64,000 bases of DNA from Flavobacteriales bacterium. GTDB lineage: Bacteria > Bacteroidota > Bacteroidia > Flavobacteriales_D > Sanyastnellaceae. Position 1 is the first letter of the stretch, and each line of letters starts with the position of its first letter. The stretch spans positions 310,001-374,000 of the forward strand of contig JAGYJM010000002.1 in assembly GCA_018402085.1 (NCBI GenBank), given 5' to 3'. Both the position numbers and the translations under genes were made by a program. Below are positions 30,522 to 40,569 of the stretch, one piece after another. The notes below the pieces were generated by a model that saw nothing but the letters and a program-made list of their open reading frames with translations, was not told the DNA's origin and made no database searches.

Positions 30522-32462
30522 TTATTCAATGACCGTGAACTCAGTCCGGCGGTTTTCTTCGTGTTGCTCTTCTGAACATTCTGCACCATCAGAGCACCCA
30601 TTTACAAGGCGGCGTTCACCGTAACCACGACTGATCAGCATAGATCGTCGAACGCCCTTACTCACGAGGTATTCAGCAACGGCATTCGCCCGTTTTTCGG
30701 AGAGCTCATCGTTATAAGGAATACTTCCGCGACTATCAGCGTGTGAGCTGACTTCTACTTTTAAACCTTCATTGTCTTTGAGCAAATCAGCCACGTAATT
30801 GAGATACGGCTTCGATGCCTCTCGAATGTCCCATTTGTCATAGTCCCAGTAAATCTCAGGAATTTCATAGGGGTTATTCGGGTTGATACCTTTGGGGTAT
30901 CCTTCTCCGTTGGTGTCGACCTTAGGACCTTCAGGGTTGCTGAGATCCATCAAGGCGAGGTTGACATTGATGTCGCCTCCATTCGGGAGATTTTTTGTGC
31001 TCACTTCCTCATTGACAGCGAAGAATCCATCCTTCTCAGCACGAACCCGGTAATCTTTACCCGGAATGAGCTCCATTTCGAACATGCCGACGTCATCGCT
31101 TTGCAGTTCGGTTACCGAGCCATCGGTGATATTGGTGACGATTACTTTTGAAGATTCGATGGGGTCACCGTTGTTTTTATTGGTGACCAGTCCTTTGAGC
31201 ACAAAGTTGATTTCTGACTCCTTGAAGGTGTAGAGTTGGTCACGTCCATTAGACCTGTCGCTACTGAAAAAACCGGTACTCTTGTCACCGGTGAAGGTCA
31301 TTCCGAAATCATCGCCGACGGAATTCATCGGATAAGGTAGGTGGTAAGGACCATTCCAGGCATTTCCTGCCTTCACGGCGTAAACAAGATCGAGGCCTCC
31401 GATGGTCTGCACTGCATTTGACGAATAATACAGAGAATCGTCTGATCTCAGGGCGGGGAAAACCTCATTTCCCGGAGTATTGACATTATTTCCAAGATTT
31501 GCAGGTTTGCTCCAGACATCATTCTCAAGCTTGCTCATGTAGAGGTCCATGCCTCCGTAACCTTCTGCCAGGTTGGCGCTGAAATAGAGTGTTTTTCCAT
31601 CAGAGCTTAGCGCCGGATGTGCGTACATGTGCATTCCATCACAGAAGGGCATCAAGTCGGGGTCAGACCAGGTACCGTCTTCTTGTTTCTTGGTGATATA
31701 CAGTTGAGTAGTATTAATACCGTCATCATTTTTAGACAGTCGGTTTTTTCGCTCATAGTTGCTTCGGGTCAGGATCATGGTCTTACCGTCTTGAGAAACA
31801 GTGGCGATGCCGTCATGAAATTTACCGTTCACATTGGCAACTTTCTCGGGAGTGCCAATGGTTGTTCCATCGAGTGAGGCCTCATAAAGATCGGTAAACT
31901 TCAGTCCGGTGTATTGATCTACGTCACCCATGCCTGCTTTTTCAGCAGAGAAGTAAATACGGTTATTCATGGCGGTCGGGCTGTAAACAGCGTCAAGACC
32001 TCCTATTATTACTGGTTCTACAGCATATCGTGCGGAGTCAGCTTTCATACCTGCAATATTGTTGCAAGACGAACGCAGATTCTGGGCAATGACATTCGAA
32101 GGGTCACGCGAGAGTATTCCTTCGAATATCTCTTCGGCTTGGTCATACTCACCGTTTGCCATGAGCGCACGGCCATAATTAATGCGATCTTGATCTGAGT
32201 TGCCCGGGGCAGAGGCAAGAATGGCATACTCTTCTTTGGCTTGACTGTACTGGTTGGTTGCGAGGTAAGCGTCTGCCAGTGCCCGACGTGCATCAGGATC
32301 GTCTGTTTTTGACAATCCGTTTTCGAGGTGAGTGATGGCATCCTGGTAGCGCAGCTCTTCGTATGCTTTCATACCATCCTTGATGCTGACTTTCGCGCAC
32401 GAACTCAACACAACTAGAAAAGCTATGAGGAAGGCGTAGGGTGTGAATTGTTTCATCGACAT
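30522..32462 (-). CDS. PorE-like OmpA family lipoprotein
   Basis: A 646-residue lipoprotein: lipobox LSSC near residue 22; TPR repeats to about 140; a PD40/WD40-type beta-propeller at about 150-420 (PALSSDGKTLYFSAN, DGKTMILTRSN); a carboxypeptidase-regulatory-like domain at about 425-500 (LKGLVTNKNNGDPIESSKV); and a C-terminal OmpA peptidoglycan-binding domain (SHADSRGS, NDELSEKRANAVAEYL, ENRRTEF). This order matches PorE of Porphyromonas gingivalis, which links T9SS parts to peptidoglycan. Last gene of the SprB-like / PorP operon, 2 nt after porP. It is likely to anchor or assist secretion of the giant cargo (inference). Start ATG 32462 or 32456. Confidence 0.88.
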   Translation of the reverse strand: MSMKQFTPYAFLIAFLVVLSSCAKVSIKDGMKAYEELRYQDAITHLENGLSKTDDPDARRALADAYLATNQYSQAKEEYAILASAPGNSDQDRINYGRALMANGEYDQAEEIFEGILSRDPSNVIAQNLRSSCNNIAGMKADSARYAVEPVIIGGLDAVYSPTAMNNRIYFSAEKAGMGDVDQYTGLKFTDLYEASLDGTTIGTPEKVANVNGKFHDGIATVSQDGKTMILTRSNYERKNRLSKNDDGINTTQLYITKKQEDGTWSDPDLMPFCDGMHMYAHPALSSDGKTLYFSANLAEGYGGMDLYMSKLENDVWSKPANLGNNVNTPGNEVFPALRSDDSLYYSSNAVQTIGGLDLVYAVKAGNAWNGPYHLPYPMNSVGDDFGMTFTGDKSTGFFSSDRSNGRDQLYTFKESEINFVLKGLVTNKNNGDPIESSKVIVTNITDGSVTELQSDDVGMFEMELIPGKDYRVRAEKDGFFAVNEEVSTKNLPNGGDINVNLALMDLSNPEGPKVDTNGEGYPKGINPNNPYEIPEIYWDYDKWDIREASKPYLNYVADLLKDNEGLKVEVSSHADSRGSIPYNDELSEKRANAVAEYLVSKGVRRSMLISRGYGERRLVNGCSDGAECSEEQHEENRRTEFTVIE

Positions 32463-32464
32463 GG

Positions 32465-33397
32465 TTAGAAGTATCGTGGTGAGCGCTTTTTAATGGTGAC
32501 GTCTTGACCAAAGTCAAAACCGAGCATCACTTCATGCGATCCGTTAGAGTAAGTGTTGATGTCTGTGAGTGTATGGTCGTATGCGTAGCCAAGGCGTAGC
32601 TGAGGTGTGATATTGTACTCAATCATTCCAATAAGCGCATCGCCGGTGCGATAGCCTGCACCGAGCCACAAACGACGGTAGAGTAGTACGTTGCAGTTGA
32701 GATCAAGTTGAACAGGTGCGGCCGGTTCAACTTTGACCAAAACAGATGGCTTAATAGCCACGTTGGTGCCGGCCTCTATAACTCCACCAGCATTGAAGTA
32801 GTAGTGCTGAGTGAAGTAGTTACTCGTGACTGAATTATCGATCACGATAGCGTCGTCAAGTGAATATAACATGGGAATTGAGAAACCAGCGAAGAAACGT
32901 TCAGAATGGTAGTACATGCCAAAGCCAAACTTCGGAATGAATTGCCCTTGAATGTCTCCTTGGTTATACACTTCATCGTCTTCGTCCCAAACAGTTACGT
33001 CGCTGAGTGTGGCGCTGTAGGATGAAGCACCTGCGCGGATTCCAAAGGACAAGTCTCCTTTACCTAAAGGCAGGTGGTATGCGATGTTTACTGAAGCTTC
33101 AAGCTGCTCCGTTACGCCGATGCGGTCATTGCTTATCAATAGACCCACGCCGAGACGGTTGTTCGCTAAAGGTCCGTCAATTCCTACAACCTGGCCTGTA
33201 GGCGCACCGTCAAAGTTGGTCCACTGACTGCGGTGCAGGGCGGTAGCTGACCAATAAGAGTGGGTTCCGGCATAGGCCGGGTTCAAAAGCAGGCCATTGA
33301 ACATGTACTGGCTCACCATCAACTCTTGCTGCGCAAAGAGTCCTGCAGAAGAACCAAGTAAAATAAGGGTGATTATTAAGTGCTTCATGATGGTCAT
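32465..33397 (-). CDS. T9SS outer membrane protein PorP/SprF
   Basis: A 310-residue outer membrane beta-barrel of the PorP/SprF family. Signal peptide MKHLIITLILLGSSAGLFAQ; then QQELMVSQYMFNGLLLNPAYAG, the family hallmark (mature N-terminus with NPAYAG), and alternating barrel strands to the end. In Flavobacterium johnsoniae SprF is needed for surface delivery of the SprB adhesin, and PorP-like genes pair with cargo bearing type B (CHU_C) C-termini. Here it lies 5 nt after exactly such a cargo gene. ATG at 33397 or 33388. Confidence 0.92.
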   Translation of the reverse strand: MTIMKHLIITLILLGSSAGLFAQQELMVSQYMFNGLLLNPAYAGTHSYWSATALHRSQWTNFDGAPTGQVVGIDGPLANNRLGVGLLISNDRIGVTEQLEASVNIAYHLPLGKGDLSFGIRAGASSYSATLSDVTVWDEDDEVYNQGDIQGQFIPKFGFGMYYHSERFFAGFSIPMLYSLDDAIVIDNSVTSNYFTQHYYFNAGGVIEAGTNVAIKPSVLVKVEPAAPVQLDLNCNVLLYRRLWLGAGYRTGDALIGMIEYNITPQLRLGYAYDHTLTDINTYSNGSHEVMLGFDFGQDVTIKKRSPRYF

Positions 33398-33402
33398 TTC
33401 GT

Positions 33403-36400
33403 TTAGCGACGAAGGTCAACGTAAGTAGCAAACTGGCGGTCTCCCGCTTCAAATACTACGAAATAGGTGCCGTCAGCGAGATCTTCTCCGGCATCGTTAC
33501 GACCGTCCCATTCGTTATTGTAGTCTTCTTTTTCATACACCAGATTACCCCATCGGTTAAATACTTTGAAGAGATTATCCGGATACTGGTCAATTCCCAG
33601 AATGACATAGGTGTCATTGGCACCATCGTTGTTTGGTGACACACCGGTAGGAAGCGTAAGATCATCCGGTTGCGTCAGTATAATGGTCGTGTCTTTTACA
33701 CATCCGTTCGCATCCGTCACTGTGAGGGTGTAGCTTCCGGCGGTAAGTCCGTCTGGATCAACGGTATTGTCATCAATGCCTGACGGTCCTTCCCATACCA
33801 GGGTGTAATCAGGAGTTCCTCCTTGAACATCTGTTTCAATGGAGCCGTCAGAACCTTCAAATTCACTCACATTGTATACACCATCAGCCAATGGAGAAAA
33901 TCCGTTGATTGTGATGCTGTCTGGTTCAGCAATGGCATAGTTCGCCTCAGCAGTGCAGCCATCAGCATCCACCACACTCAGGGTGAAGCTGCCGCTACAA
34001 ATACCGTTGAGGTCTTCTTCGTTGGATACCGTATCACCATTGGCATCTATCCAAGTCGTAGTCAGTGGCGCTACTCCGTTGGTGATGGTCACGTCTACCC
34101 CTCCGTCGCAATCTCCAAAACAAAGCGGATTCGAAGCCACGCCGTCTATCTCAATGGCAGGTGGTCCTTCAATGGCGATGTCGAAGTCAAGTGTGCATAG
34201 GTTATCGTCGACAACGACGATGTTGTATGTTCCCGGACATAGATTTACTGCAGATTCGGTGTCGGCTGGAACACTCGTGGGTCCATCCCACGTGATGCTG
34301 ATATCACCTGTGCCGCCTTCAATCGTCAGTAAGATGCTTCCGTCACAGACACCACAATTTGCATTTACTGGTATCGCTTCAGCGCTCAGCTCTTCGGGCT
34401 CAATGATTTCGAAACAACCGTCTGTGGTGCACCCATTGGCGTCAGTAACGTTAACACAATAAGTGCCCGGACCGAGGTCCGTGAGGTTGTCTCCCGATCC
34501 TACGCCATCTTCCCACTCATAGGTGTAAGGCGCAGCACCACCGCTCAAATTCAATGAAATGGAACCATCGTCTTCCCCAAAACAGGATATCTGTGAAACG
34601 ACTTCGTTAATGGCAAGGGTATCGGGAACATTGAGCACAATAGGAATTTCAACGCTGCAATCAACGGCGTCCGTAATGGTGACCATAAGCTGATCATCTC
34701 CACAAAGATCGGTCAGCGCAGAACCACTTCCCGAAGCCTCACCGTTCAGTGTCCACTCCCATGTGTAATCTGGAATGCCTCCTGATGGCTCTATTTCAAC
34801 GCTGCCATCGCAGTTTTCTGCGCAACTTACGTTAAAGCCTCCGGCGTATTCTGAAAGGATCTCGTTAGCCTGCAGCTGCTCTGGTTGATCAATTTCAAAG
34901 ATCATTAGGGTGTCACATCCGTTTGCATCACTCACGAGTACCTCGTAAAGTCCACCACAAAGGTCTGCTACATCTTCTGTAAAAGCGAATTCATCTCCAT
35001 TATTGTCAAGCTCCCATAGGTAGGTGTAAGGCTCCACGCCGCCGGCCACTGTAAGGTCGATGAAACCATCGCAGGCTCCGAAACAGCTGATCTCAAATCC
35101 ACTTGGGTAGCTGCTTACTTCACTGGTAACGGTGAGCTGCTCTTCCGGAGCAGTGATCTCCGCCGTTTCTTCAGCTTCGCAGCCATCTGCATCTGTTACC
35201 GTAATAGTATAGGTTCCCGCAGGAAGTCCTTCCTGATTCAATGCATTGATGTCGGTGATCGCATCGCCCGTCCAGATAATGCTGAAGTCAGGCACACCTC
35301 CAATGATTTCAGCAAGAATACTACCGTCTTCGTCACCTGCACATTGGAGGTCGAAAGGTGAGTCTTCGAGGGTTGGAACCGTCAACTCAACAATGAAGGT
35401 GTCAGGTTGCTCAATGATCACTTCTTCGGTGAGTTGGCAACCGTTCAAGTCTGTAAGTGTCAGCTCGAGCGTGTCAGCCGGAATATTGGTCAGAACGTTT
35501 CCGAAGTACTGTCCGTCATTCCAGTCAAAGGTATATGTCGGAACACCACCGGTCGCCGTCACACTGACTGCCCCATCACTGTACCCAAAACAACTTACTG
35601 GTGTAACGTTGTCTACAGTAAGCTCAAGGGGATCGGGCTCGGTGATCTCAAAAGTGATAATGTCTTCGCAATCGTTCGTATCAACTATACGGAGCTCGTA
35701 TATACCCGGACAAAGATCGGTCAGTGTCTCTGCTTCCGGGTCGTTATCACCAATATCTCCCTGAATCCAGTCGTAGATGATGTAATTGCCATTACCACCG
35801 GTTACTTCAGGAGTGATGAAGCCATCACAGGCTCCTGCACAACTTACGCCGAAACCATTGTAATCAGAAACCTCTCCGGCAGATTCAATTTCAGGTGGAT
35901 CTGTCATATCGATTTCGGTAGTTGCAATACACCCGTTTGCATCGGTTACCACTACACAATAAGAACCTTCGGGGAGCTCATCCTGGAAGCTGCTCCCCGG
36001 AACATTCACAGGGTCACAACTGGTCCAGTCATAATTGTAACATTCTGGATCGAAGCCGGCACAATCAGGTGAGCCACCTTCAACGCTTACGCTGATCTGG
36101 CCGTCAGAGGCTCCCGGACAACTGATGTTAAATCCTCCCTCAAATTGGGAGAGTTCAACAAAGATGTCCATCACCTGAGGCGCCTCAAGGAATATGCTGT
36201 CGGTTGCGGTGCAACCGAGTTCATCAGTCACTGTCAAGACGTACGTGCACTCGAAGAGATTCGTGATTTCAGAGTTGCTTGATCCGGGGAAGAAACAATC
36301 AGCATTCGGCGCCCACTCGTAAGTGATGACACCTGTACCTCCCGTTACAGTAGCGGATAGCGAACCATTGTTTTGCCCAAAGCATACCGGAGGTACGATA

Positions 36401-39300
36401 TCGTCAAAATCAATCACTATTGGGTCAGGTTCAGTCACTACATAAGTGAAGGTCTCTTCGCAAGCTCCATCAATGATCGTTACTTCGTACACTCCCGCGC
36501 AGAGATTGAATATGTCTTCATCATTCGAGGTGTAGCCGTCAGGACCACTCCATGTGATGAGGTCAACATCAACCGGCAAAATATCCAATTCAATACTTCC
36601 CGAACACTCGGCACCGCACTCAGGGCTTGTGATGGTTGGTGTCACGGTGAACTGGTCGTTCGTGCCCACATTAAATGTCTGCTCAAAGGTGCATCCGAGT
36701 GCATCTGTAATAATCACCGTGTAGTCACCGCTGTTGAGGTTGCTCAGATCTTCAGTGGCACATGGGCAGCCGTCTCCTACCCATTCAAAGGTATACGGGC
36801 CTCCGTGGCTGCCGCTTACCGTAAGGTCAATGGAACCTATTCCGGCAGTGGGGTCACCACATGGGTTTGGGGTGATATCAGCAGCCACATTCCAGTCAGG
36901 AACACAGGTCAGGTCTACTTCCAGGAAGAACTCGCAATCATTGGAGTCAACGACTGTGAGCTCGTAAGGCCCGCAAGGGATGCCATTGAGATCTTCAGTA
37001 AAGTAGGTGTCGCCCGTTTGTGTGTTGATCCAGGTTGAAACGTACGGAGGGATGCCGCCGCTAATCGTCACATCAACGGAGCCGTCTGTCGCATCCGGAC
37101 ACGATACGTTGAAACCGCCGGGAAAGGTGCTGATAGCATCTACCGTAACATCAATGGGCTCACCCGGCTCATTGATCGTGATGGTCACGCTTTGTTGGCT
37201 GGTACATCCGTTCACGTCGGTCACGGTAACCGTAAATTCTCCAGCAGGAAGCTCTGTTGCAACAGGAGCGGTAAGGTCAGGATCATGACTCCAGCTGTAG
37301 AAGTAAGGAGGACAACCACCGGTTGCTGTTACGGTAGCTACACCAGTTTCTTCTCCTGTGCAAAGCACGTCAGTTGTGCCTGCCAACTCGATCTCGAGGA
37401 GGTCCGGCTCATTCAGGACGTATGTTTCACTCACCTCACATCCAAGTTCATCGGTAACCGTTACCGTGTAAGTGCCGGCCGACAGGTCGCTGACCGTCGC
37501 CGAATTACCACCAAAAACGTTGTCAGAGGAATCTGTCCAGACATAAGTCAAAGCGCCGGTGCCGCCTTCTACCTCAACGGTGATACTTCCGTCAGATGCA
37601 CCGTTGCAGCTGATCGGAAAGCAGCCGAAGTTTGAAAATTCTACGTTGAAGATGTTCAGCACTTCGTCTTCAATAACCTCCACACACTCCGTATTGGTGC
37701 ATCCTTCACTGTCGGTTACGGTCAGACAATAAGTACCCTCTTCGAGACCTGTAAGGTCTTCACTGTTCGAGAAGAAAATGTCATTCAGAGTCCATTCATA
37801 GGTAAGAGGTGGAGTTACTTCCGTCACCGTCACGTCGATTGCACCAGTGCTGCCGTTGTCACACGTAATGTTGGTGACGTCAAAGTTGATTTGCGGTGTG
37901 GTTACTGTCACGGTAGAAGTAGCTGAAACCTCGCAATTCGCAAGAGCAGAGGTAAGTGTGTAGGTAGTGGTTACGGTCGGACATACTTCAACCTCCAGAC
38001 TATTCGGGTCAGAGACATCTCCTGCAGGATCCCATTCAAAAGTAGCATCTCCATCAGTGAGGGCATCTCCGGTAAGAGTTACACACTGTCCTGTGCATAT
38101 AGTGGCCTCTGAAGGATCCAACGATACTTCCAGCTCGTCAATGATGGCAAAATCGACGGAACTCTGAAACTCAAAGCCATCACACTGCTGGTCAACAAGT
38201 GAGATGGTCACTATTTCCTGGCCTTCCGTTAAACCATCAGCGATGGGCAAGATTTCAAATGAAACAGTTGTTTGCCCTGCAGGTATGATTAAGGTGTAGA
38301 TCTCGGTCAATTCGTCGTAGAACAAATCAAGATCAGGGTCGGTGATGAAATCAACACCGAACTCTGCGTCTCCCTCTAACTGGAAATTTACTTCGAGGTC
38401 TTCGGTTGGGATGAATGTGCTCTCGAATTGCACTGTCCCGTCATTACAACCTTCCACCATGAACTCTGTTCCACCAACGGTGCTGGTGGTTATGGTAATC
38501 GGGTTGGATTCAATTTGATTCACGAAAACGGCAGAATCATACAAACGGTCTGAGCCATCGGCAATGATAAGTTTCAGCCGATAGATTTCACATGGAATGA
38601 GGTCACCTACTTCAGCACTGATCCCGACAGTGAAGCCATCATACTGAATACCCTGACCCAGTGGGTTCTGGTTGTCAAAAAAGAATTGACTGTTGTCAAT
38701 ATGGTTTACCGAGTTGATTGCTACCGCATCATTTGTACCTGGTATGAGTGCGATATTAACGTCTGTACCTACGTTTGGTCCCGTAATGAAAAAGCCGAAT
38801 ACATCATTAAAAGATGAACCGACCCACTCAAGGTACTCTTCGCTGGCAAAGGTGAAGTCAAACTTTAGGCTGTCACCTTGAGGAACAACGTCAAACTCAA
38901 ACGTACAGGCATCCCACGTATTCAAGCCCCCATTGGCAATTGTTAAGAGTTCACTTCCTGGAAAATCATTGTCGTACTCATCACAATTCAAGCAGTCAGT
39001 GCCGTCAATGATCGGTAGCCCCGTTTCATCATTCGGACCAATCGCGTTGATGGCATTACCGGTGGTAAGCAGGAGACCTTCGCTGGTGCCAAGCTCAGTG
39101 CCAGCAGATGTATAGTAGCCGAAGCTGCTGTCTGCCGCGGTTACGCTGACGTTGAAAATCTCAACACCCTGTCCGACGAGGTTTTGCGCCATTTCGTCGG
39201 GCGTTTGATCAAAATCTACAGTGAGCTGCGCAGATGCACTCAAAGAAAAGCAGACTGCTATGAGTGCTGCGTAAAGGCGGGAGAAGGTAAAATCCTTCAT
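33403..39300 (-). CDS. Giant SprB-repeat surface protein with CHU_C C-terminus
   Basis: A 1965-residue secreted protein. In order: signal peptide ending SLSASA (about 1-24); a choice-of-anchor L type domain (about 30-270; GSELLTIANGG, FTFASEEYLEWVG, DVFGFFITGPN); a Calx-beta-like domain (about 280-395); an Ig-like segment; about 17 SprB-type repeats of 75-95 residues (about 480-1875), each with a CxGxxDG start, a GG turn, a YxYxW strand and a VTDxxGC end; and a gliding-motility C-terminal domain (about 1880-1965; GVSPNNDGANDTYVI, VFNRWGNLVYE, DGTYFVVFEAG), the type B T9SS signal. The last repeat lacks its first Cys. It is a probable adhesin or gliding component exported with the PorP/SprF partner downstream. 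Confidence 0.93.
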   Translation of the reverse strand: MKDFTFSRLYAALIAVCFSLSASAQLTVDFDQTPDEMAQNLVGQGVEIFNVSVTAADSSFGYYTSAGTELGTSEGLLLTTGNAINAIGPNDETGLPIIDGTDCLNCDEYDNDFPGSELLTIANGGLNTWDACTFEFDVVPQGDSLKFDFTFASEEYLEWVGSSFNDVFGFFITGPNVGTDVNIALIPGTNDAVAINSVNHIDNSQFFFDNQNPLGQGIQYDGFTVGISAEVGDLIPCEIYRLKLIIADGSDRLYDSAVFVNQIESNPITITTSTVGGTEFMVEGCNDGTVQFESTFIPTEDLEVNFQLEGDAEFGVDFITDPDLDLFYDELTEIYTLIIPAGQTTVSFEILPIADGLTEGQEIVTISLVDQQCDGFEFQSSVDFAIIDELEVSLDPSEATICTGQCVTLTGDALTDGDATFEWDPAGDVSDPNSLEVEVCPTVTTTYTLTSALANCEVSATSTVTVTTPQINFDVTNITCDNGSTGAIDVTVTEVTPPLTYEWTLNDIFFSNSEDLTGLEEGTYCLTVTDSEGCTNTECVEVIEDEVLNIFNVEFSNFGCFPISCNGASDGSITVEVEGGTGALTYVWTDSSDNVFGGNSATVSDLSAGTYTVTVTDELGCEVSETYVLNEPDLLEIELAGTTDVLCTGEETGVATVTATGGCPPYFYSWSHDPDLTAPVATELPAGEFTVTVTDVNGCTSQQSVTITINEPGEPIDVTVDAISTFPGGFNVSCPDATDGSVDVTISGGIPPYVSTWINTQTGDTYFTEDLNGIPCGPYELTVVDSNDCEFFLEVDLTCVPDWNVAADITPNPCGDPTAGIGSIDLTVSGSHGGPYTFEWVGDGCPCATEDLSNLNSGDYTVIITDALGCTFEQTFNVGTNDQFTVTPTITSPECGAECSGSIELDILPVDVDLITWSGPDGYTSNDEDIFNLCAGVYEVTIIDGACEETFTYVVTEPDPIVIDFDDIVPPVCFGQNNGSLSATVTGGTGVITYEWAPNADCFFPGSSNSEITNLFECTYVLTVTDELGCTATDSIFLEAPQVMDIFVELSQFEGGFNISCPGASDGQISVSVEGGSPDCAGFDPECYNYDWTSCDPVNVPGSSFQDELPEGSYCVVVTDANGCIATTEIDMTDPPEIESAGEVSDYNGFGVSCAGACDGFITPEVTGGNGNYIIYDWIQGDIGDNDPEAETLTDLCPGIYELRIVDTNDCEDIITFEITEPDPLELTVDNVTPVSCFGYSDGAVSVTATGGVPTYTFDWNDGQYFGNVLTNIPADTLELTLTDLNGCQLTEEVIIEQPDTFIVELTVPTLEDSPFDLQCAGDEDGSILAEIIGGVPDFSIIWTGDAITDINALNQEGLPAGTYTITVTDADGCEAEETAEITAPEEQLTVTSEVSSYPSGFEISCFGACDGFIDLTVAGGVEPYTYLWELDNNGDEFAFTEDVADLCGGLYEVLVSDANGCDTLMIFEIDQPEQLQANEILSEYAGGFNVSCAENCDGSVEIEPSGGIPDYTWEWTLNGEASGSGSALTDLCGDDQLMVTITDAVDCSVEIPIVLNVPDTLAINEVVSQISCFGEDDGSISLNLSGGAAPYTYEWEDGVGSGDNLTDLGPGTYCVNVTDANGCTTDGCFEIIEPEELSAEAIPVNANCGVCDGSILLTIEGGTGDISITWDGPTSVPADTESAVNLCPGTYNIVVVDDNLCTLDFDIAIEGPPAIEIDGVASNPLCFGDCDGGVDVTITNGVAPLTTTWIDANGDTVSNEEDLNGICSGSFTLSVVDADGCTAEANYAIAEPDSITINGFSPLADGVYNVSEFEGSDGSIETDVQGGTPDYTLVWEGPSGIDDNTVDPDGLTAGSYTLTVTDANGCVKDTTIILTQPDDLTLPTGVSPNNDGANDTYVILGIDQYPDNLFKVFNRWGNLVYEKEDYNNEWDGRNDAGEDLADGTYFVVFEAGDRQFATYVDLRR

Positions 39301-39329
39301 AATATTATGATAATAAGGTGGAATTCAAA

Positions 39330-39716
39330 TTATTTATTGGCCGGGCGTAGCCGTGAAGCAGCGCACTGCTCGCGAAATTCTTCAAACGTAAGCCCCGATA
39401 ATTCAAAGTCTGATAGTTCTGTCAAATCGTGAAGATGAGCCAGCAACTGTGTGCCGAGATCACTATTCATTTGAGCTGATTCCTTAAGTTCAAACACGAT
39501 CAGCCCTGCTGGAACACAAGCCTCTTTGACCTTGAATTCTGTTTGTGTTTTCAAGGCCCGTGCAATTTGCTCATAAGCCTTTACATCAAGGGTTTCCGAT
39601 TGTACCGTCCAACTGTTTTCAGACGGCGATTGATTCTGAGCCTTTAGGGGCGAAGACAAGACGCAAGTCAGGAAAACCAACGCCAGAATCGGTTGATACA
39701 GAGTTTTTCTAAGCAT
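39330..39716 (-). CDS. Small secreted protein upstream of the SprB-like gene
   Basis: A 128-residue protein with a signal peptide (ILALVFLTCVLSSPLKAQ) and no known domain that I recognise. The mature part is mixed alpha/beta with two Cys (KEACVPAG and FREQCAASRL). It lies 29 nt before the giant gene on the same strand and is probably the first gene of that operon, so a role in surface assembly is possible. A weak TATTTTG promoter-like sequence lies at about 39759-39767 on the minus strand. Confidence 0.7.
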   Translation of the reverse strand: MLRKTLYQPILALVFLTCVLSSPLKAQNQSPSENSWTVQSETLDVKAYEQIARALKTQTEFKVKEACVPAGLIVFELKESAQMNSDLGTQLLAHLHDLTELSDFELSGLTFEEFREQCAASRLRPANK

Positions 39717-39831
39717 TAGCAGTGAATTTGACAGGTTTCTGCATGCTCATAAGAGAATGCGGGGCAAAATAATGAAAAAAGTATCTATCCACCGCATTCT
39801 TTTGTGTTAATAGAGTATTGCTACTCAAGCT

Positions 39832-40569
39832 TCAAGCCATCCGGTCGCTGCTGACTTCGTAAAGGGCGATGGCTGCTGCTGCTGAAACGTTCAATGATGC
39901 AGTAGACCCCGCAAGCGGAATGCGTAAAAGCATGTCGCATATCCGGATGGACGCCTCAGACAAGCCTTTTTCCTCATTCCCCATCACAAGGCACACCGGA
40001 TTATTAAAGTTCGCAGTGTGCAATGGTTGTGTAGCCTTTTCTGATAATCCTGCAAGCGCTAGTCCGCTCATTTGCATCTCACGAAGACTTGCAGCAAAGT
40101 TCTGAGATCGCACCACCGGCATCCTTAACAAGGCACCCGATGACGACTTGATCGCATCGTCATTGATCAGAGCCATTCCTGTGGTAGGAATAATCACGCC
40201 ATGAAAGCCAAGGGCTTCGGCACTGCGGCAAATGGCGCCAAAGTTGCGTACATCTGTTACGCCATCCATCGCAAGAAGCGCAGGAACCTCCCCGCGTTCA
40301 AAGATATCCGATAACAAATGCCCAAGCTCATGGTAAGAGATGGGTGAAACGTGGGCTACGACCCCCTGATGATTCTTTCGGGTTAACCGGTCAAGTTTTT
40401 GCTGGGGAACATATTGTATAGGTATGCCTTGCACCTTGCAAAGGCTCAAACAGCGATCCGTACGTTCACCTCGCAGCCCGCGCAACAAAAATACCCGTTG
40501 AAGCTCTTTTCCACTTTCGAGTGCCTCGAAAATCGGATGCCATCCGAAAATAACCTGTTCCTTATTCAT
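39832..40569 (-). CDS. rlmB: 23S rRNA 2'-O-methyltransferase, RlmB/TrmH (SpoU) family
   Basis: A 245-residue SPOUT enzyme that methylates ribose of rRNA using S-adenosylmethionine. N-terminal substrate-binding domain (IFGWHPIFEALESGKELQRVFLL), then the knotted catalytic domain with motif 1 DVRNFGAICRSAEALG, motif 2 LVMGNEEKGL and motif 3 PLAGSTASLNVSAAAAI. RlmB (Gm2251) is the closest fit; a TrmH-like tRNA target cannot be excluded. The ATG overlaps the stop of the upstream GWxTD gene by 4 nt, so the two are coupled. Confidence 0.92.
   Translation of the reverse strand: MNKEQVIFGWHPIFEALESGKELQRVFLLRGLRGERTDRCLSLCKVQGIPIQYVPQQKLDRLTRKNHQGVVAHVSPISYHELGHLLSDIFERGEVPALLAMDGVTDVRNFGAICRSAEALGFHGVIIPTTGMALINDDAIKSSSGALLRMPVVRSQNFAASLREMQMSGLALAGLSEKATQPLHTANFNNPVCLVMGNEEKGLSEASIRICDMLLRIPLAGSTASLNVSAAAAIALYEVSSDRMA

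Noticed and set aside
31931-31946. CTGCT-TTTTC-AGCAG hairpin in the PorE-like gene as another dispersed element
   Set aside because: It has a 5-nt loop, no GATG tail and no inner GC pair pattern, so it fails the consensus.
33823-39115. Many long plus-strand open frames opposite the SprB-like gene
   Set aside because: They are antisense shadows of a repeat-rich gene with few stops on the opposite strand; no signal, domain or start context supports any.
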